Source: Mesostigma viride (Eukaryota > Streptophyta > Mesostigmatophyceae > Mesostigmatales > Mesostigmataceae). From it: DNA of 64,000 nt. The stretch is taken from the NCBI GenBank assembly GCA_009746045.1, contig RPFO01000164.1, positions 3,516,026-3,580,025 on the forward strand. The letters run 5' to 3'. This document shows, piece by piece, positions 40,931 through 52,196 of the stretch. Each line of letters begins with the position of its first letter. Position 1 is the stretch's first letter. The position numbers were made by a program, and so were the translations under genes. The notes beneath the pieces are model-generated. The model did not search any database, was not told where the DNA came from, and worked only from the letters and a program-made list of their open reading frames with translations.

Positions 40931-41196
40931 AGCTCGCGTCGCCGCTGTTGCTGGGCCATGCAGGGTCAAGTCGTCGTCCAGCGTGAAGTGAGTCTCCGAG
41001 AGCTTCTTGCGGCATTTAATTAAGGAACGCCAGCTTGTCCACCATGCATGTACTTAAAGGTGAGGAGCACGGGTGCCGGGCCAGCCTTCCCCCGGGCGCG
41101 GGGGAGGCGGACAGCCGACATGTCCAGCTCACCAGTGAGTAACATGGGGGCAAGAATGGCGCGCGCTTAAATGCCTCAAGAAGGCTCGTGGAGGTC

Positions 41197-42236
41197 TCAC
41201 CTGCCGGCTGGTCGAAGTGCTTGACGATGACATTGTGGCTGCGCCGGGCGATGTCGGCTTCCTCGCGAAGGTCGAGGGCTTGTTGCTAGCTTGAGTTGTG
41301 CCGAGATGGTGGAGGTGGTGGAGGTGGTGTGCTGCTTAAGCAAGTCCGCCCAGGTGGAGGGAGCATCGCCGGCCGGGCCAGCAGGCGCCGGCTGGGCGGC
41401 GATGTCCTTCACCGCCTGGGCGGTGAGGCCGGCGGTGTCATGCAAGCTCTCAAGGGCGTTGGCGGTGGCTTGAAGGCGGTGGTCAAGGTCGAGGAGCTGG
41501 GCTTTGATGTCGGCAGTGGAGGCGGAAATGGCAGTGGAGGTGGCGGTGAGGTGAGGAAGTTCAGCAGCCAGCGGGCCACCCATTGCTGCGACGTCAGCAG
41601 CAAGGGGGGTCACGTGCTGCTGAAAGGCTTCCATGAGGATGGAACGGAGGGTGGGGGCCACATCAATCCGACGCCGCGCCAAAGTGTCCACGGTAATTCC
41701 CGGGTAAAAACGACTGAAATTAACCGCGCGGAGATGGATGGAGCCCAGATCTCGCCGTCAGAGCGCTGGAGAAGGGAGTTGAGGATGGCGTGCTGGAGAA
41801 CGGGGCGGGGGGAGCCGAAAACCATGCTGACGTTGTGCCAGCGACGGCCGTCGGTGACGAGGAGGCCGCCGGTGGCGTGGAGATGGATGCACAGGTCGTA
41901 AAGCGAGGCGTAGTCCCCGTAGAAGAGGCAGTCCAGAGCTTCGGACGGAGACATGTTGGTCCAGTCGTGATCATCGACCTGGAAAGATTTGAGCCGAAAG
42001 CGCGGTTCCGAGGGGCGTGAAGACCCTCCTGGTTTGTCGGCTGAGCGGGCGCGTTTAGGGTCGGGCGATGCCGATGGCGAGGCATTGAGGCCCGGAGGTT
42101 GCTGGGTGACCACCAGTGCACGACTGGTGTCACCGCTGCCTGCCGGATCTGGCGAAGCGGCAGCCTCAGCTGCCGCATTGTCAGAGGCGAGCGCATCCGC
42201 CAAACTGCGTTGCGTCGACAGGCGTTTGCTCGTCAT
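41197..42236 (-). pseudogene. ORF1p-like protein, copy 2
   Basis: The ATG at 42236 opens MTSKRLSTQRSLADALASDN and stays open past FYGDYASLYDLCIHL to GEIWAPSISA near 41730. An insertion unrelated to copy 1 (41650-41725, around RRRIDVAPT) then precedes the coiled-coil part (41691-41197). The RRM-like segment is shifted by 4-bp insertions, and the C-terminal domain is split by the insertion at 40225. Same protein family as 25062-26417: a trimeric, RNA-binding ORF1p by analogy with L1. Confidence 0.6.
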
Positions 42237-43003
42237 ATATTGCGTTTTAGATTCGGAAAATTATATCAGCATGTGTGTCTTAGAAAGACGAAGCGATAGT
42301 GATATTCACGGCTAAATTCGGTGCTCAAACGTGAAAGTTATGAGCTCCGCCGTCAGCCATGGCTACCTCGTGGCGCGTGACGACCTACAGCACCTAAATA
42401 CTGCACAACTGCAACCTGCTATGGCTGACATGCAAGCAACGTCGAGTAGGATGGCGGTCTTAGAGAGGCTGGGCAGAGGTCGGTAGAAATAAGTGGAAAA
42501 CAGGCAGAAACTAGGTAGAAACACGATATACTTACGCCTGCAAGCACTATTGAGCCGGTGGCAGAGGCCATTTCCAGGAAAATACAGCATATACCGTAGC
42601 AATAGCCACGGTCACGCCTTACGCTATTTGCAGGCACCATCATGCCCGGAGCTACCCAATAAAAGTCTGCACAAATCTCGGTTTAGCCGAGAGTCCGGGC
42701 GTTCGGAATGAATAAACATGTGTTAAGAAGTCGAAACACCATGAAAATACCAAGCATGGTGCCGCAGCAGACCCGAGTCTTGACGTAATACTAATATGTA
42801 TGCCGGTTTCCAGGGTTTCCGCATGAAAGTTGGGTGAGAAACTGGAAAAATCTACGTTTCCTTAGCCCCATTACCTCAATGTTGAAAGTTTCAGACCAAA
42901 AATCGCATGTTTAATAGGTTTGCCACGTGTCAGATCACAACGCGATACATCGCGTTCTAACCCTACAACGCGATGTATCGCGTTGTAAAAAAACACGGGT
43001 TAA

Positions 43004-46000
43004 GGACCGTGGGTGGCTAGACACTTCGGGGTACCAGTTCTTCTTGCCACCAGGTCGCTTGCCGCCATCGCGGTCGCTGGCAGGGATCGCCTCCCCCACC
43101 ATCTGATCCTGCTTGTCCTTCTTCGCCTCCTGGTTTGATGCTCCAGGCGCGTCCTCCTTGCCCTCAAGTGTCGCCGTCGCCAGTTTTGCCACGAGGCATT
43201 GTATACAAATTGGCGACTCAACAAGAAAGGCCAGGGAATCAGAAGAACTATGCTCAAGCACTTGGCTCGTCGGACCATGCTTCTGGCAGCTCCTCCGACA
43301 CAGCCTCTGCGACAGCCGCCTCTGCTGCTGCCTCCTCCTGCGCCCTCTCCTGCGCAGTGACTGCAACAGGCGTCCTCACCCTAGGCACTGCACGTACCTC
43401 CTCTTCGGAACAAGGTCCAAAAAGTCGGCTAACTGGCCGCCCGTCAGACGACCACTCTGCCGGCACCAGAGGCGCATTGGAACCGCGATACCACTCTAGG
43501 TCGCGTCGGTACCCACTGGCGAGCTCCGCCCCCACGTCGCTCGTTGTAGGCCCCTCGCCCATCTTGCACACGCTGCGCAGTCGTGCTGCGGCTTAGCTGG
43601 GATGTAGAACTCTGCGCGCTGGCGAGCAGAGTACCCTTCTTGCGTGCCGTTCCCTTCATCATCATTATCTACTGCGCAGACCTGGCGATGGTACCCGCCG
43701 GACGCGATCCACAAATTCGTCGTGCATGGAAATCCTCGGGTGTTACCTCTCGACCAGTGATGACCTCAACGGTACCTAGGCCCAGTTGCGCACCTGGCGC
43801 ACTGATCACCCGGGGCGTGTCAAAAGTTGACCGAATCCCCACCAGGCGCGTGGTGATGACCCAATGATCGGCACGCGTGACCTCGCGATTCTTCGATGAG
43901 GATGTTCACGATCGAGGTGTTCGCAGGTCTGGGCAACTACTTCTGCCGACGACCAGGGTTTGCGCTCCCGTGTCTTTGCGTCACGGATGATGTGCAAAGC
44001 CTCCGTGCCCTCGCCCATGCAGCGAACTCGTCGCCACCCAGTGATTATATTGTTGAGTCGCACCCAGGCACACCGCGACCAACTGCCGCAAAATTTCGCG
44101 GGCCAAATCCAGCGATTGCATGCAGTGTCACGTGGCCACCCCGATAATTGCAACCTCCAAACTGTAAATCAACGGCACGGCAATCTCCCGTATGCCGACG
44201 AGTGGCTCGATGGTCTCCCGACTTACTTCCCCCGGCGACGTCGTAGCCCTTACCCGCATCACCATGCACCGGATCGTTTGCCGACGGCCCAGCTGCGTTT
44301 CCAAACACGGCGACCCAACCTCCCTCTGCGATCCCTCTTGCCAAATAGCCGGCTTGCACCAAGGTGGATGCACTAGCCTGATGGGTATAGGGATAAAACG
44401 GCCCTTCCCTCGATCACCGGCTGCACCTGCGGCGGCACCGACGGATCTCGGCGACTTGGAGACTCCTGCTCAGGCGTTCGTGCCAGAGCGTCTTCCGACA
44501 TGCATGAGAATCGCAATAGGAATGCAATAGTACGAGTTAGTGAACGCCCAGCGAGCGTGAGCTCCTGGTCTTTCACCACACGATGGAATGAGCCAAAGTT
44601 GCAGGGCAGCAACCTTTACTCCTTGCACCAAGCCACAGTGGTCTAGTTTCCACGTCCAATGTGGGCGCCCACGGTTCGTGCCTTCACAAGATAGCGTAAT
44701 TGATCGCCCCCATGACCATTGAAGCTATATCCTTCTTTGTTGCTCCTCGTTCTCATCGGCGTGACGAGGCATGTTGCAGGCTTGCTAGCAAATCCCAAAC
44801 GTCCACTGGCATCTGCCTAATGCCAGGACGAGCTGGATTTGCCTAGACACCTGCAACCTAGGAAGTACAGGAACTGTCACATGCCTGCAAGGTGCAGTAT
44901 CCTTGCAGTCCTGTGGCCAGCCTCAGTACCCCACCAGTTGCAGGCTGCTGCTCCCGTCTGGTCTACGTGGACCACAGTCACGTGATGGACAGGCTAAGCC
45001 TGTGCAGGCCCGACCAGCCACTATGTCCTGTCCACTATACGAGAGGACTGCACCCCTGTCGGCCACGGACGGCCAGGACTTCGATCGGGTCCTCATAACT
45101 TTCTCATCCCTTGTCTGTTTCAGGCCGGCGGTCAGCACGGCGTTGGAAAGGTCTTTCCAAACTGCGTCCACTTAGCATATTGGCTACGGTCCCAAATGCT
45201 AACTCCGAGACTTACCCGCCAACGGGAGCACGAGTGTAATTAATTAATATCGAGGGTTTTAATTAATTACTATCGTCGAGGCAGCTAGGCAGCACTGCAT
45301 ATAATACCCAACGCTACCTTAGCAAAGAAACGTGAAATTTCAGCATAGAGCTCCAACAGGGACCGAACTAGGAACTCTGGCATACATTCCGCGGGTTATT
45401 CCGGGGTCTCCTGATTCGTAGGCATCCCAAACTACATACAACTCAACAACGATTCTGCGAAAAACTCTTTGCTGGAGAGCGGCGCCTGCCAGTGGTTCAG
45501 AAATTCTGCTAGATATACGACGTCAGCTGGGTGCGTAGTACTTCACACAGTGTCCACTTGATACCTGACACATATCGACACCGTAAAGGTATCGAACCGT
45601 GAGACATGTTGCATGCGCAGCTGCATGGATCCTTCAAAGAAGAAGGCAAAGCCGATACTAAATCCTACTAGGAAAAAGAGTTGAACCTTTTTGACGCAGC
45701 GACCAGCGACTCTAGATTGATAAACACGAAGAGCTAGCCTTACCGGGTGAAGCTGTATAATTCAAAAAAGAAGTCCATGGTAAGAGAGGTGGCAGTCAAC
45801 ATGCCGAATTGATAAGCCCCTGTTTACTGAGCATGTTGCTCAGGCTCCCATGCAGCCTCAACACGGTGAAGCTCCCGCACTTGTCATAGGCGTAATTCAG
45901 GTTGACGTTGTATATCTGCGTGCGGCATAATGGTACAAAGTATCCAGCAGATATCATGTCAGCATAGTAGTATGCATACAAGCAAGTGCATGACATAACA

Positions 46001-47091
46001 AACCCAGACATGTAAGAAATATACTGAAGTTGAGAGTGATACGGATTTAATATGTGATACGGATGTAGAAATGAGAACGGCAACACCACTGAAGTGAGAC
46101 CAGAAAACCCCTATAGGTAGGTCAAGGCAGCTACCCTGGCAGCGCTGACACTGTGAGCCAATTTTTATTCGTGGCAATTTATATGGTATGCGGCTCATGA
46201 ATTCAAAGCATGCACAACGCCTCAAAGTCCTGGCACTAGCTAAAGAAGAAGAAGGAACACCTGTCTATTAAAAAGTGCACATGCCCACACGGAGCGTACT
46301 AGTATCAATTCCAGATAGTTCAACACTTCAACGCAACCCTATTACTCTAATATAAACTACGAACCCCGTGGCTGAACATGTTGCCGCCGTATCCTCAATT
46401 AAGTCTTTCAACTGCTAAGTGCATTCAAAGTAGCGGAAGTGAGTCTGCTTCTGCTTTCATGCAAGCAGAAGACTGTGTATTACTGAAGCCAGTGTATTCA
46501 GTACAAGCTCGTGCTATGCCGGCCACTCTTGATCCCGTGGCAGGCTGACACACAATGCTGTTTATGCATGGACTATACAAAAGCACTGAATTGGGTAGAA
46601 GAAGAACTATTTCAATGAGCACTCCGCAGACATTGTGCAATGCAGCCTTCACCATATCATGTTTCGCATCTCACTTGGACCATCCACAGAATCTTGAACA
46701 TATTGGCCGCGCGGAAATGACACATACGTGCCGATTACTAAGAGACTGTCGAACAAAAACTGTAGGGTTGAATCGACAGAACCTGTACAGCCAAAGCCAT
46801 CCAGCACCGGATGAAAATCACAGAGCCTGTCACTTCATAGTCGACAATTAAGTATTAGGGCCCGGGATACTGAGACTGTGGACAATTAATAAAGGATGCG
46901 CAATATAGAAAAAAAAAAACTCACATCATTGTTATTATTTTGACTCGATCACGCCATGCACTGAGACACTTGAACCCTGGCATAGATACTCGTTACTTCA
47001 TGAATCACCAGGAGCCAAACCATTGGCAGCTCAAAGAAAGTTCTCCATGGATATCTTACCTTCAAGGTGTCCCCCGCTGCAAGTGAGAGGA
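43004..47091. repeat. Segmental duplication, copy B
   Basis: Colinear with 22962-28941 but lacking the ORF1 element. It carries degraded copies of the unknown gene and the last exon (about 45836-45912) plus 30 bases of exon 2 of the KCTD/C1q-like gene. The last exon gains a TGCA insertion at 45851 that changes its C-terminus. Similarity stops sharply after GTGAGAGGA at 47091. Confidence 0.85.
43254..44612 (-). pseudogene. Unrecognised protein gene, copy B, broken by small insertions
   Basis: Matches the gene at 22975-24710 along its length. At least seven 4-bp insertions (for example at 43911, 44018, 44121, 44264, 44412 and 44501) and several 1-2 bp changes split it into short frames. No complete product is possible. 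Confidence 0.75.
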
Positions 47092-47419
47092 ACTGCATGT
47101 CACGTGAGCATAAGTACTCAGCTAGTGGGAGGGGAACATGGGATGGAATGATTGTTGTAGGCTATCTAGGTCCTAGTTACAAGGTTGTGGACACCACGGC
47201 CCGACTCGCTATATGAACTGAATGCCATATACGCAGCCACAAGCGGAGCCCCCACAGACTTGGGGGTGGTCTCCTTCATCACTGCTTGCCATCTATCCTT
47301 GCGTACCATATATCTGCCTCCATATTGCAGACAAACCAGGAGGCTGCCCGGGTGTGCTCACGCCCGTCTCGTCTAGGGTACCTAGCACATGTCTACTCGG
47401 CTAGTCTATCACGGAAAGT

Positions 47420-47660
47420 CCACGGGTGGCGGCCCTGCCGCGAGCGGCCTGGGGCACGCCAGGTGATGAGGACATAACACCCAGGCTGGGCGGGCTTGGT
47501 GCCATGCAGCTAGTCTATCTGATGTGTCTACCTGATCTGTGCGGGCCAGGTGCCCGGCTAGGCCCAGGCGCCTGTGCCTAAGAATGTGGGAAACATAGGG
47601 CAAATCAGCGTACAAATCCTCATTACTAATGTGCAAACCAAAGGGGATCAGTGTTAAGGG
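47420..47660 (-). pseudogene. LINE C-terminal fragment
   Basis: Minus-strand reading gives LYADLPYVSHILRHRRLGLA and GHLARTDQVDT. This aligns with LYHGMPRVSDEIRQRRIA and GHLARTSQVDT of the LINE at 35845-38590. Too short and interrupted to be functional. Confidence 0.65.
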
Positions 47661-49287
47661 CCTTGCGCAGGGTCTTGCATGGTGACAATGCCGTCGATGC
47701 ACGGAGTATGTGGCCTTGAAAAGTGTCGGGTATGCGTTGCCAGGGATTGTTTAATTGTGTTGGGTGATGAGCTGAAAAGTACGCTGCATCCCTATAGCTA
47801 GGTATCTACTGATCAAAATCAGATAGCTACAACAAGCCAGGGAAGGAACGGTGGGCTGGCTGCCCAGGAATTAAGTGTCCGGCATGTACTGCGGGCGCCT
47901 CAAGGGCGCTGGATCTGTACATAGCATCCAGCCGTGTGCATTAGATGGCACCGTGTAATTAAAGTGGCATTCATTCCTGTCAAAATGTTCATCTACTTTT
48001 TTTTTCTCAGAACTCCAGGCCATCAAGGTATTACATATCAAAGAGACAACCAGCGCAGGTATATATAGATTAATGTTAGATTATTATAATTATATGCAAT
48101 TAAGCACATGACGCAGTCAACGTGTAAAGCAAGCAGCTCTAGAGCGGCTCTATCGATGCTTAATCTGTTCGTTGATCGATTGCAAGGTACCAGCACGCGC
48201 TACGTCATGCTAGTAGCTAGTACCAATGATCGAGATCACCAGCCCAGGCCCTAGAAATGTTTATGTGGCCTTCCCCGTATGGTAGTAAGCAGGCCGATAT
48301 ACGTGCGCTGAACGAGTTATAGGGACTATGATGAATGAGTTATAACTGTGCACCTGTAAGCCATATTATAGATAGCATAGATCTAGAGCTGGGTGCCCTG
48401 GTTGTCCGATCATTGATAAATAGCATTCAATGTAGCGGGCTGGCTGGTGGGTAAATAATTTAAATAATTACTTGTGTGTCATGCGCATGGGCATGCCAGG
48501 GAGTACTATGCCAATGCCCTATGAGAAAAATAATAACACGTGCGAAAGTTACAACACAGCATCTGCATCATGCCCCTACCATGTAGTCTCCCCATGTCGC
48601 CCCGTACGCGTGCGAGCATGATCGGGATGCATGTGATCTGGACATCATGGTGGTGCAGGTGCACGTTTTGCACCCCGAGCAGGTGCATGACATTGTTTAC
48701 TACATCCTCCACCTGCAGGGTGTAGCCCAGACTGTATATTCAAAAATCCATAGATGACCCTTCTCAGGGCTATGTGTTACATATGCTCCCCACGGAGCTT
48801 TGTTCTTAATTAATTAATTAATTAATGTAGTCACAGTCTCCTGAGATTAAATAATTAATTAATTCAACTTGTGCTCCCGTTGGGGAGTCACGGAGCATTA
48901 ACCCCGATGGATGGATGAATGCATGGGTACACGCAATCCTACCGGTCTAAGCTATCTACTAGGCTATATCCTATTCTATATCTATGGTGCTCGCCTCCCT
49001 GAGATATTAATTAATTTTCTGATTTGGCACGCCACAAAGGTGAAAACCATTTGCGTTCAGTGCCGGTCCGCGGAAAACGCGATCTCCAAATGAATCCCTG
49101 AGGCCGGAATCGAAGTGGGGACCTCTCGCACCAAATTTTGCTGACTATAGGACGGACGTCTCCGGATCCTAAGGCATCGCCAACTGACACCTACAGTCAT
49201 CCGCAAAAGTTCTCCTTTCCGGGGAGTGATGCAAGCCTGTCGGATTTGGTACTACTAGATAATAAATCATTCGATATCTGTGTGTGT

Positions 49288-49363
49288 TAATTAATTAATT
49301 AATTAATTTTAATTAATTAATTAATTAATTAATTAATTAATTAATTAATTAATTAATTAATTA
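49288..49363. repeat. (TTAA)n array, 3' tail of a LINE-type insertion
   Basis: About 19 TTAA units with one TTTT slip. It is followed by GGAACATAACTCCGTTG, the reverse complement of the start of the family's 3' end, so it is the tail of a minus-oriented truncated element. Confidence 0.85.
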
Positions 49364-49379
49364 GGAACATAACTCCGTT

Positions 49380-49995
49380 GAAGACCTTCGCCAGGCTCAA
49401 CAACGGGAGGCCACCGACGGTCCGCGCACGCCGCGACTGCCGGGTGCATGGTGCTGCGTCGTTTCCCCCAGATCGAAGCCAGGTGAGACGTCAACCTCCC
49501 TTGCCGACGGACCAGCTCCTTACCCTCATGGGCCTGGTAGGTTAGGTAGAACTGCGCGGGTGCCACCGCCTTCCCCACTCACGGGACAAGGCGGCTCCCC
49601 CACCAGTCCTGCTCACCTTCCCCCGGCTCCCGTGAGGACAAGCAGCGGTTCCTCTCTCGTCGCAAGCGATTGCACGACCTCACCTGGACGCTGGACGACC
49701 GGACCTGACCCCCGCTCAGTTAGCAGCAGCAGCGACGTGACCTGTGGCCTGAATACCTCCGCCACAAGCAGGACCCCCAGAAGCCCAAGGTGTACGGGAG
49801 GGGCGGGGACCTGATGATCAACCACAAGATGTCGGGACGCCCGGCCAGCGGGAGTAGAATAGCTTGTAGCCCTAGCTTGACTTCATTGGTAGTCCGACTG
49901 CGGCTACTATGGCAGCCATGCTTAGAATGTTTGCCTAGCTGTGCCACCATACCTAGTCACGTGCACCACTAACGCACGGTACGCAACCAGCCATA
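49380..49995 (+). pseudogene. ORF1p C-terminal fragment, second subfamily, plus orientation
   Basis: Between about 49590 and 49830 the plus strand encodes EDKQRFLSRRKRLHDLTWTL, a broken DDLT segment with a stop, then QQQRRDLWPEYL and GGDLMINHKM. It matches the ORF at 40682-40920 but has frame changes. The 3' untranslated part to 49995 matches the complement of 40500-40680. Confidence 0.75.
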
Positions 49996-50390
49996 GCCTG
50001 AATTAATTGATTAAACAGGTGCTCCCGTTGGGGAGTCACGGAGCACCGAAGTGCTTTTAATCCCTGTGTGTGCACAACAGGAGAAAGGGCAGAGACCCCC
50101 AGTCTCCCTTCATGCCAAAGGCCGCCATGCCACATGCAGCTGCATGCGGGCGCGCTTGCTAGCTAAAAGGACACGCTAACGATCCGGCAAACTGTGGGTG
50201 CAATAAGACCCATGTGAGCGTGGCATAACAAGTAGCGTGGGCAAGTAATCTGAACATAGCCAGGGCGTAGCATGGCTGTACTAGGACTAGGCTAAGGCTA
50301 TGGCTGGTTCAATGTGTACCGTGCGTTAGCGGCACGTGACTTGGTATGTTGGCACAGCTAGGCAAACATTCTAAGCATGGCTGCCTTAGC

Positions 50391-51084
50391 AGTTAACGCC
50401 AAGCGCATTGGTGTGATCCTGATTCGGCATATCTCTGCGATTCCAGCGGCACCGGAACGAGTTCATTCCGACAAGTATCAAGAAAGTTATGGCGTTCCGA
50501 CTTCCCGGTCGCGCGCGAGCGCGAGCCGGCTGTTCTTCTAAGTCGGACGTGAATATTTGCCGACGACATATGGGGTCGACAGTAATTCCTGGGCTGACAG
50601 GAATTAGGTGCTGTACCTACGACGGTATTGGATTAATACGTCGTACGCAGGAAATAGGAACCTTAACCTGTGGTCTGTTGGTACCGCAGGCTTAGTCCTG
50701 GACTTCTAGGTGCAGATGCAATAGTCACTGTGGACTGTGCTCTGTGGTCACTGTGCCTGTATGGCAGACCTACTGTATAGGAGTGGGCGCTGTACAGGTA
50801 GTGAATACTGTACCGGGGTGTTATTACTGAGCAGGCCTCCTAGGCTGCTCAGGACTAGCAAGCACAGTGCACAAGTATATAAACAATAGGCCAGTGCCAA
50901 ATGGGCATCTCTTGCGAGCCCGCCTCACGTGTTGTGCCTTGACTTGGCAAGCGCGTGTACAAGCCTCAAGTGTGTGAGCGCTGTAACATTATCCGATTTT
51001 AACAAAGCTCCGTTTCCAACCATATCACACATTGCTGCATTGCAACCATATCCTTCACATTGCGTGTGCGAAGAACGTTTAACT
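50391..51084 (+). repeat. 5' LTR of the Copia-class element
   Basis: Starts AGTTAACGCC and ends CGTTTAACT, a short inverted terminus of AGTTAA type instead of TG...CA. It has a TATA box (GTATATAAAC) near 50876 and a TGTAA polyadenylation-type signal near 50982, which places the R region between about 50905 and 51000. Confidence 0.92.
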
Positions 51085-51177
51085 CAAATTACAACCAGTC
51101 TCAGCGGAACGGCCAGGAGGGTCGTTGCCGGTTGCGGTGTGCAGCGTTTACGACGAGAGGAGCTCGTCTGGTGGTGA

Positions 51178-52094
51178 ATGGTGCAGGAGGAACAGCGGCA
51201 GCAGGATTTCCGGTTTCGGCAGTCTGCTGGGGGTTCGATTTCTCCTGAATTACGCCGTGTCGTTCGGGATCTATCTTTGTTGCTTGCAGATCGTCCGCCT
51301 GTAAATCGCAGCTTCGTGCAATTCGTCGACGACCAGGTCGAAGATTGGGAGCGAATTCTGCGACACGTACAAACCATTGTCATTCCGGAGCACCGGAGCA
51401 TCGACGACCTTGAGCAGGAGCTTCACGGGTTGGTCGGCATCCAGACGGTGATTACTGCAGTAGCAGAGCGAGTGCGGACGGAGTTGGCAGCAAGGCGAGG
51501 CGAGGTTGCGGAGGCAGCTGGCGCAGGGCGACACGAGTTTGTGCCGACAGTAGCGGGCGCGGGAGTACCACGTGCTTTCGCAGGCGGCATCGGCGACGAG
51601 GGTGTTGCAGCGGGCCAGTTAGGCGTGAACGACGCGGAGCGGAGCATCACAGGCGGCTTGCAGAGGTCGGGGCGACAGCGGAAGCCATCGCCGGAGGACC
51701 GCGCGACAAGAGTCGGCAGGTTTCCAGAGCGAGTAAGAGTTCCTTTTCAGGAACTGCCCCCGCCCCTTCGCGTTCGTGTGACGCGTTGGGAGGAGTTTGC
51801 ACCTCTTGGTACGAGAGTGACCTTGAGGTAGGAGCAGGGGGTGTCGCTGGGCTAGGCGACGAGGCACTTGGCGACCACGAGGTGCCAACGTACAATCCGC
51901 GAGGTGCCAACGACGGGTTGTCACCTGTCTACTTTACCAACGGTGACGATTCAGTCATCGCGGGCCGACAGCGGGTCGACGACGGCGCAGCAGGTAGCAG
52001 GGTACCAGAGCTGATTGTGGTGAGCGACAGCGACGACGACAGCGACAAGGAGAACCAGGACGCGCCTGGGGCCAGCCGTGGTGGTCTTGCCTGA
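51178..52094 (+). pseudogene. Accessory 5' ORF of the Copia-class element, one frameshift
   Basis: The ATG at 51178 opens 217 codons. A shift near 51800 leads into a second frame that continues the coding sense to 52094. The N-terminal part is a predicted helical bundle or coiled coil (ELRRVVRDLSLLLADR, DDQVEDWERILRHVQ, ELHGLVGIQTVITAVAERV). The middle is A/G-rich, and the end is acidic and serine-rich (ELIVVSDSDDDSDKENQ). No known domain. It lies between the 5' LTR and gag, 113 bases after the LTR. It may be a first, separate structural protein of the particle, but that is unproven. Confidence 0.5.
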
Positions 52095-52196
52095 GTGGTA
52101 ACACTTGGCACTTTCCTTTCTTGTTCAGTAGCTTATATTGCTTTAATTGCTGCTTGGCCACTTGGCTGGCTGTAGCAGATCTGAACAGAGGCCATC

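Larger units (their letters stand above)
39131..42384 (-). mobile_element. ORF1-only LINE-derived element, copy 2, with two nested insertions
   Basis: A 7-bp duplication TGACGAC at 39131-39137 and 42378-42384; copy 1 of the TTAA element keeps the uninterrupted site near 22099. Orientation minus: the 5' end (GGCTACCTCGTGGC, identical to copy 1 of this family) lies near 42374, and the 3' hairpin and (TTAA)n tail lie at 39138-39180. Inside are two younger insertions, 39541-40051 and 40235-40920. Confidence 0.75.
35466..43003. mobile_element. TTAA-flanked inverted-repeat transposon, copy 2, split by nested insertions
   Basis: The left end TTAA/CCCGCGTTTTTT and the right end AAAACACGGG/TTAA match copy 1 at 20224-22961, as do the internal blocks 35500-35844, 38602-39137 and 42385-42999. 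Two insertions with target duplications interrupt it: a LINE and an ORF1-only element. The right-hand segment also lacks about 160 bases present in copy 1. No transposase gene. Confidence 0.6.
47092..49379. other. Repeat-derived DNA without an intact gene
   Basis: Contains a LINE fragment (47420-47660), a palindrome-rich stretch (48100-48420, for example TCGATGCTT and GATCGATTGCAAGGTACC), and two LINE-type tails. One tail is on plus (hairpin GCTCC-CCAC-GGAGC at 48785-48798 followed by (TTAA)n); the other is on minus (hairpin 48874-48887). A long (TTAA)n array lies at 49288-49363. Confidence 0.5.

Noticed and set aside
49095-49185. tRNA-like gene on the minus strand
   Set aside because: A B-box-like ACTTCGATTCC is present, but no convincing acceptor, D or anticodon stems could be paired.
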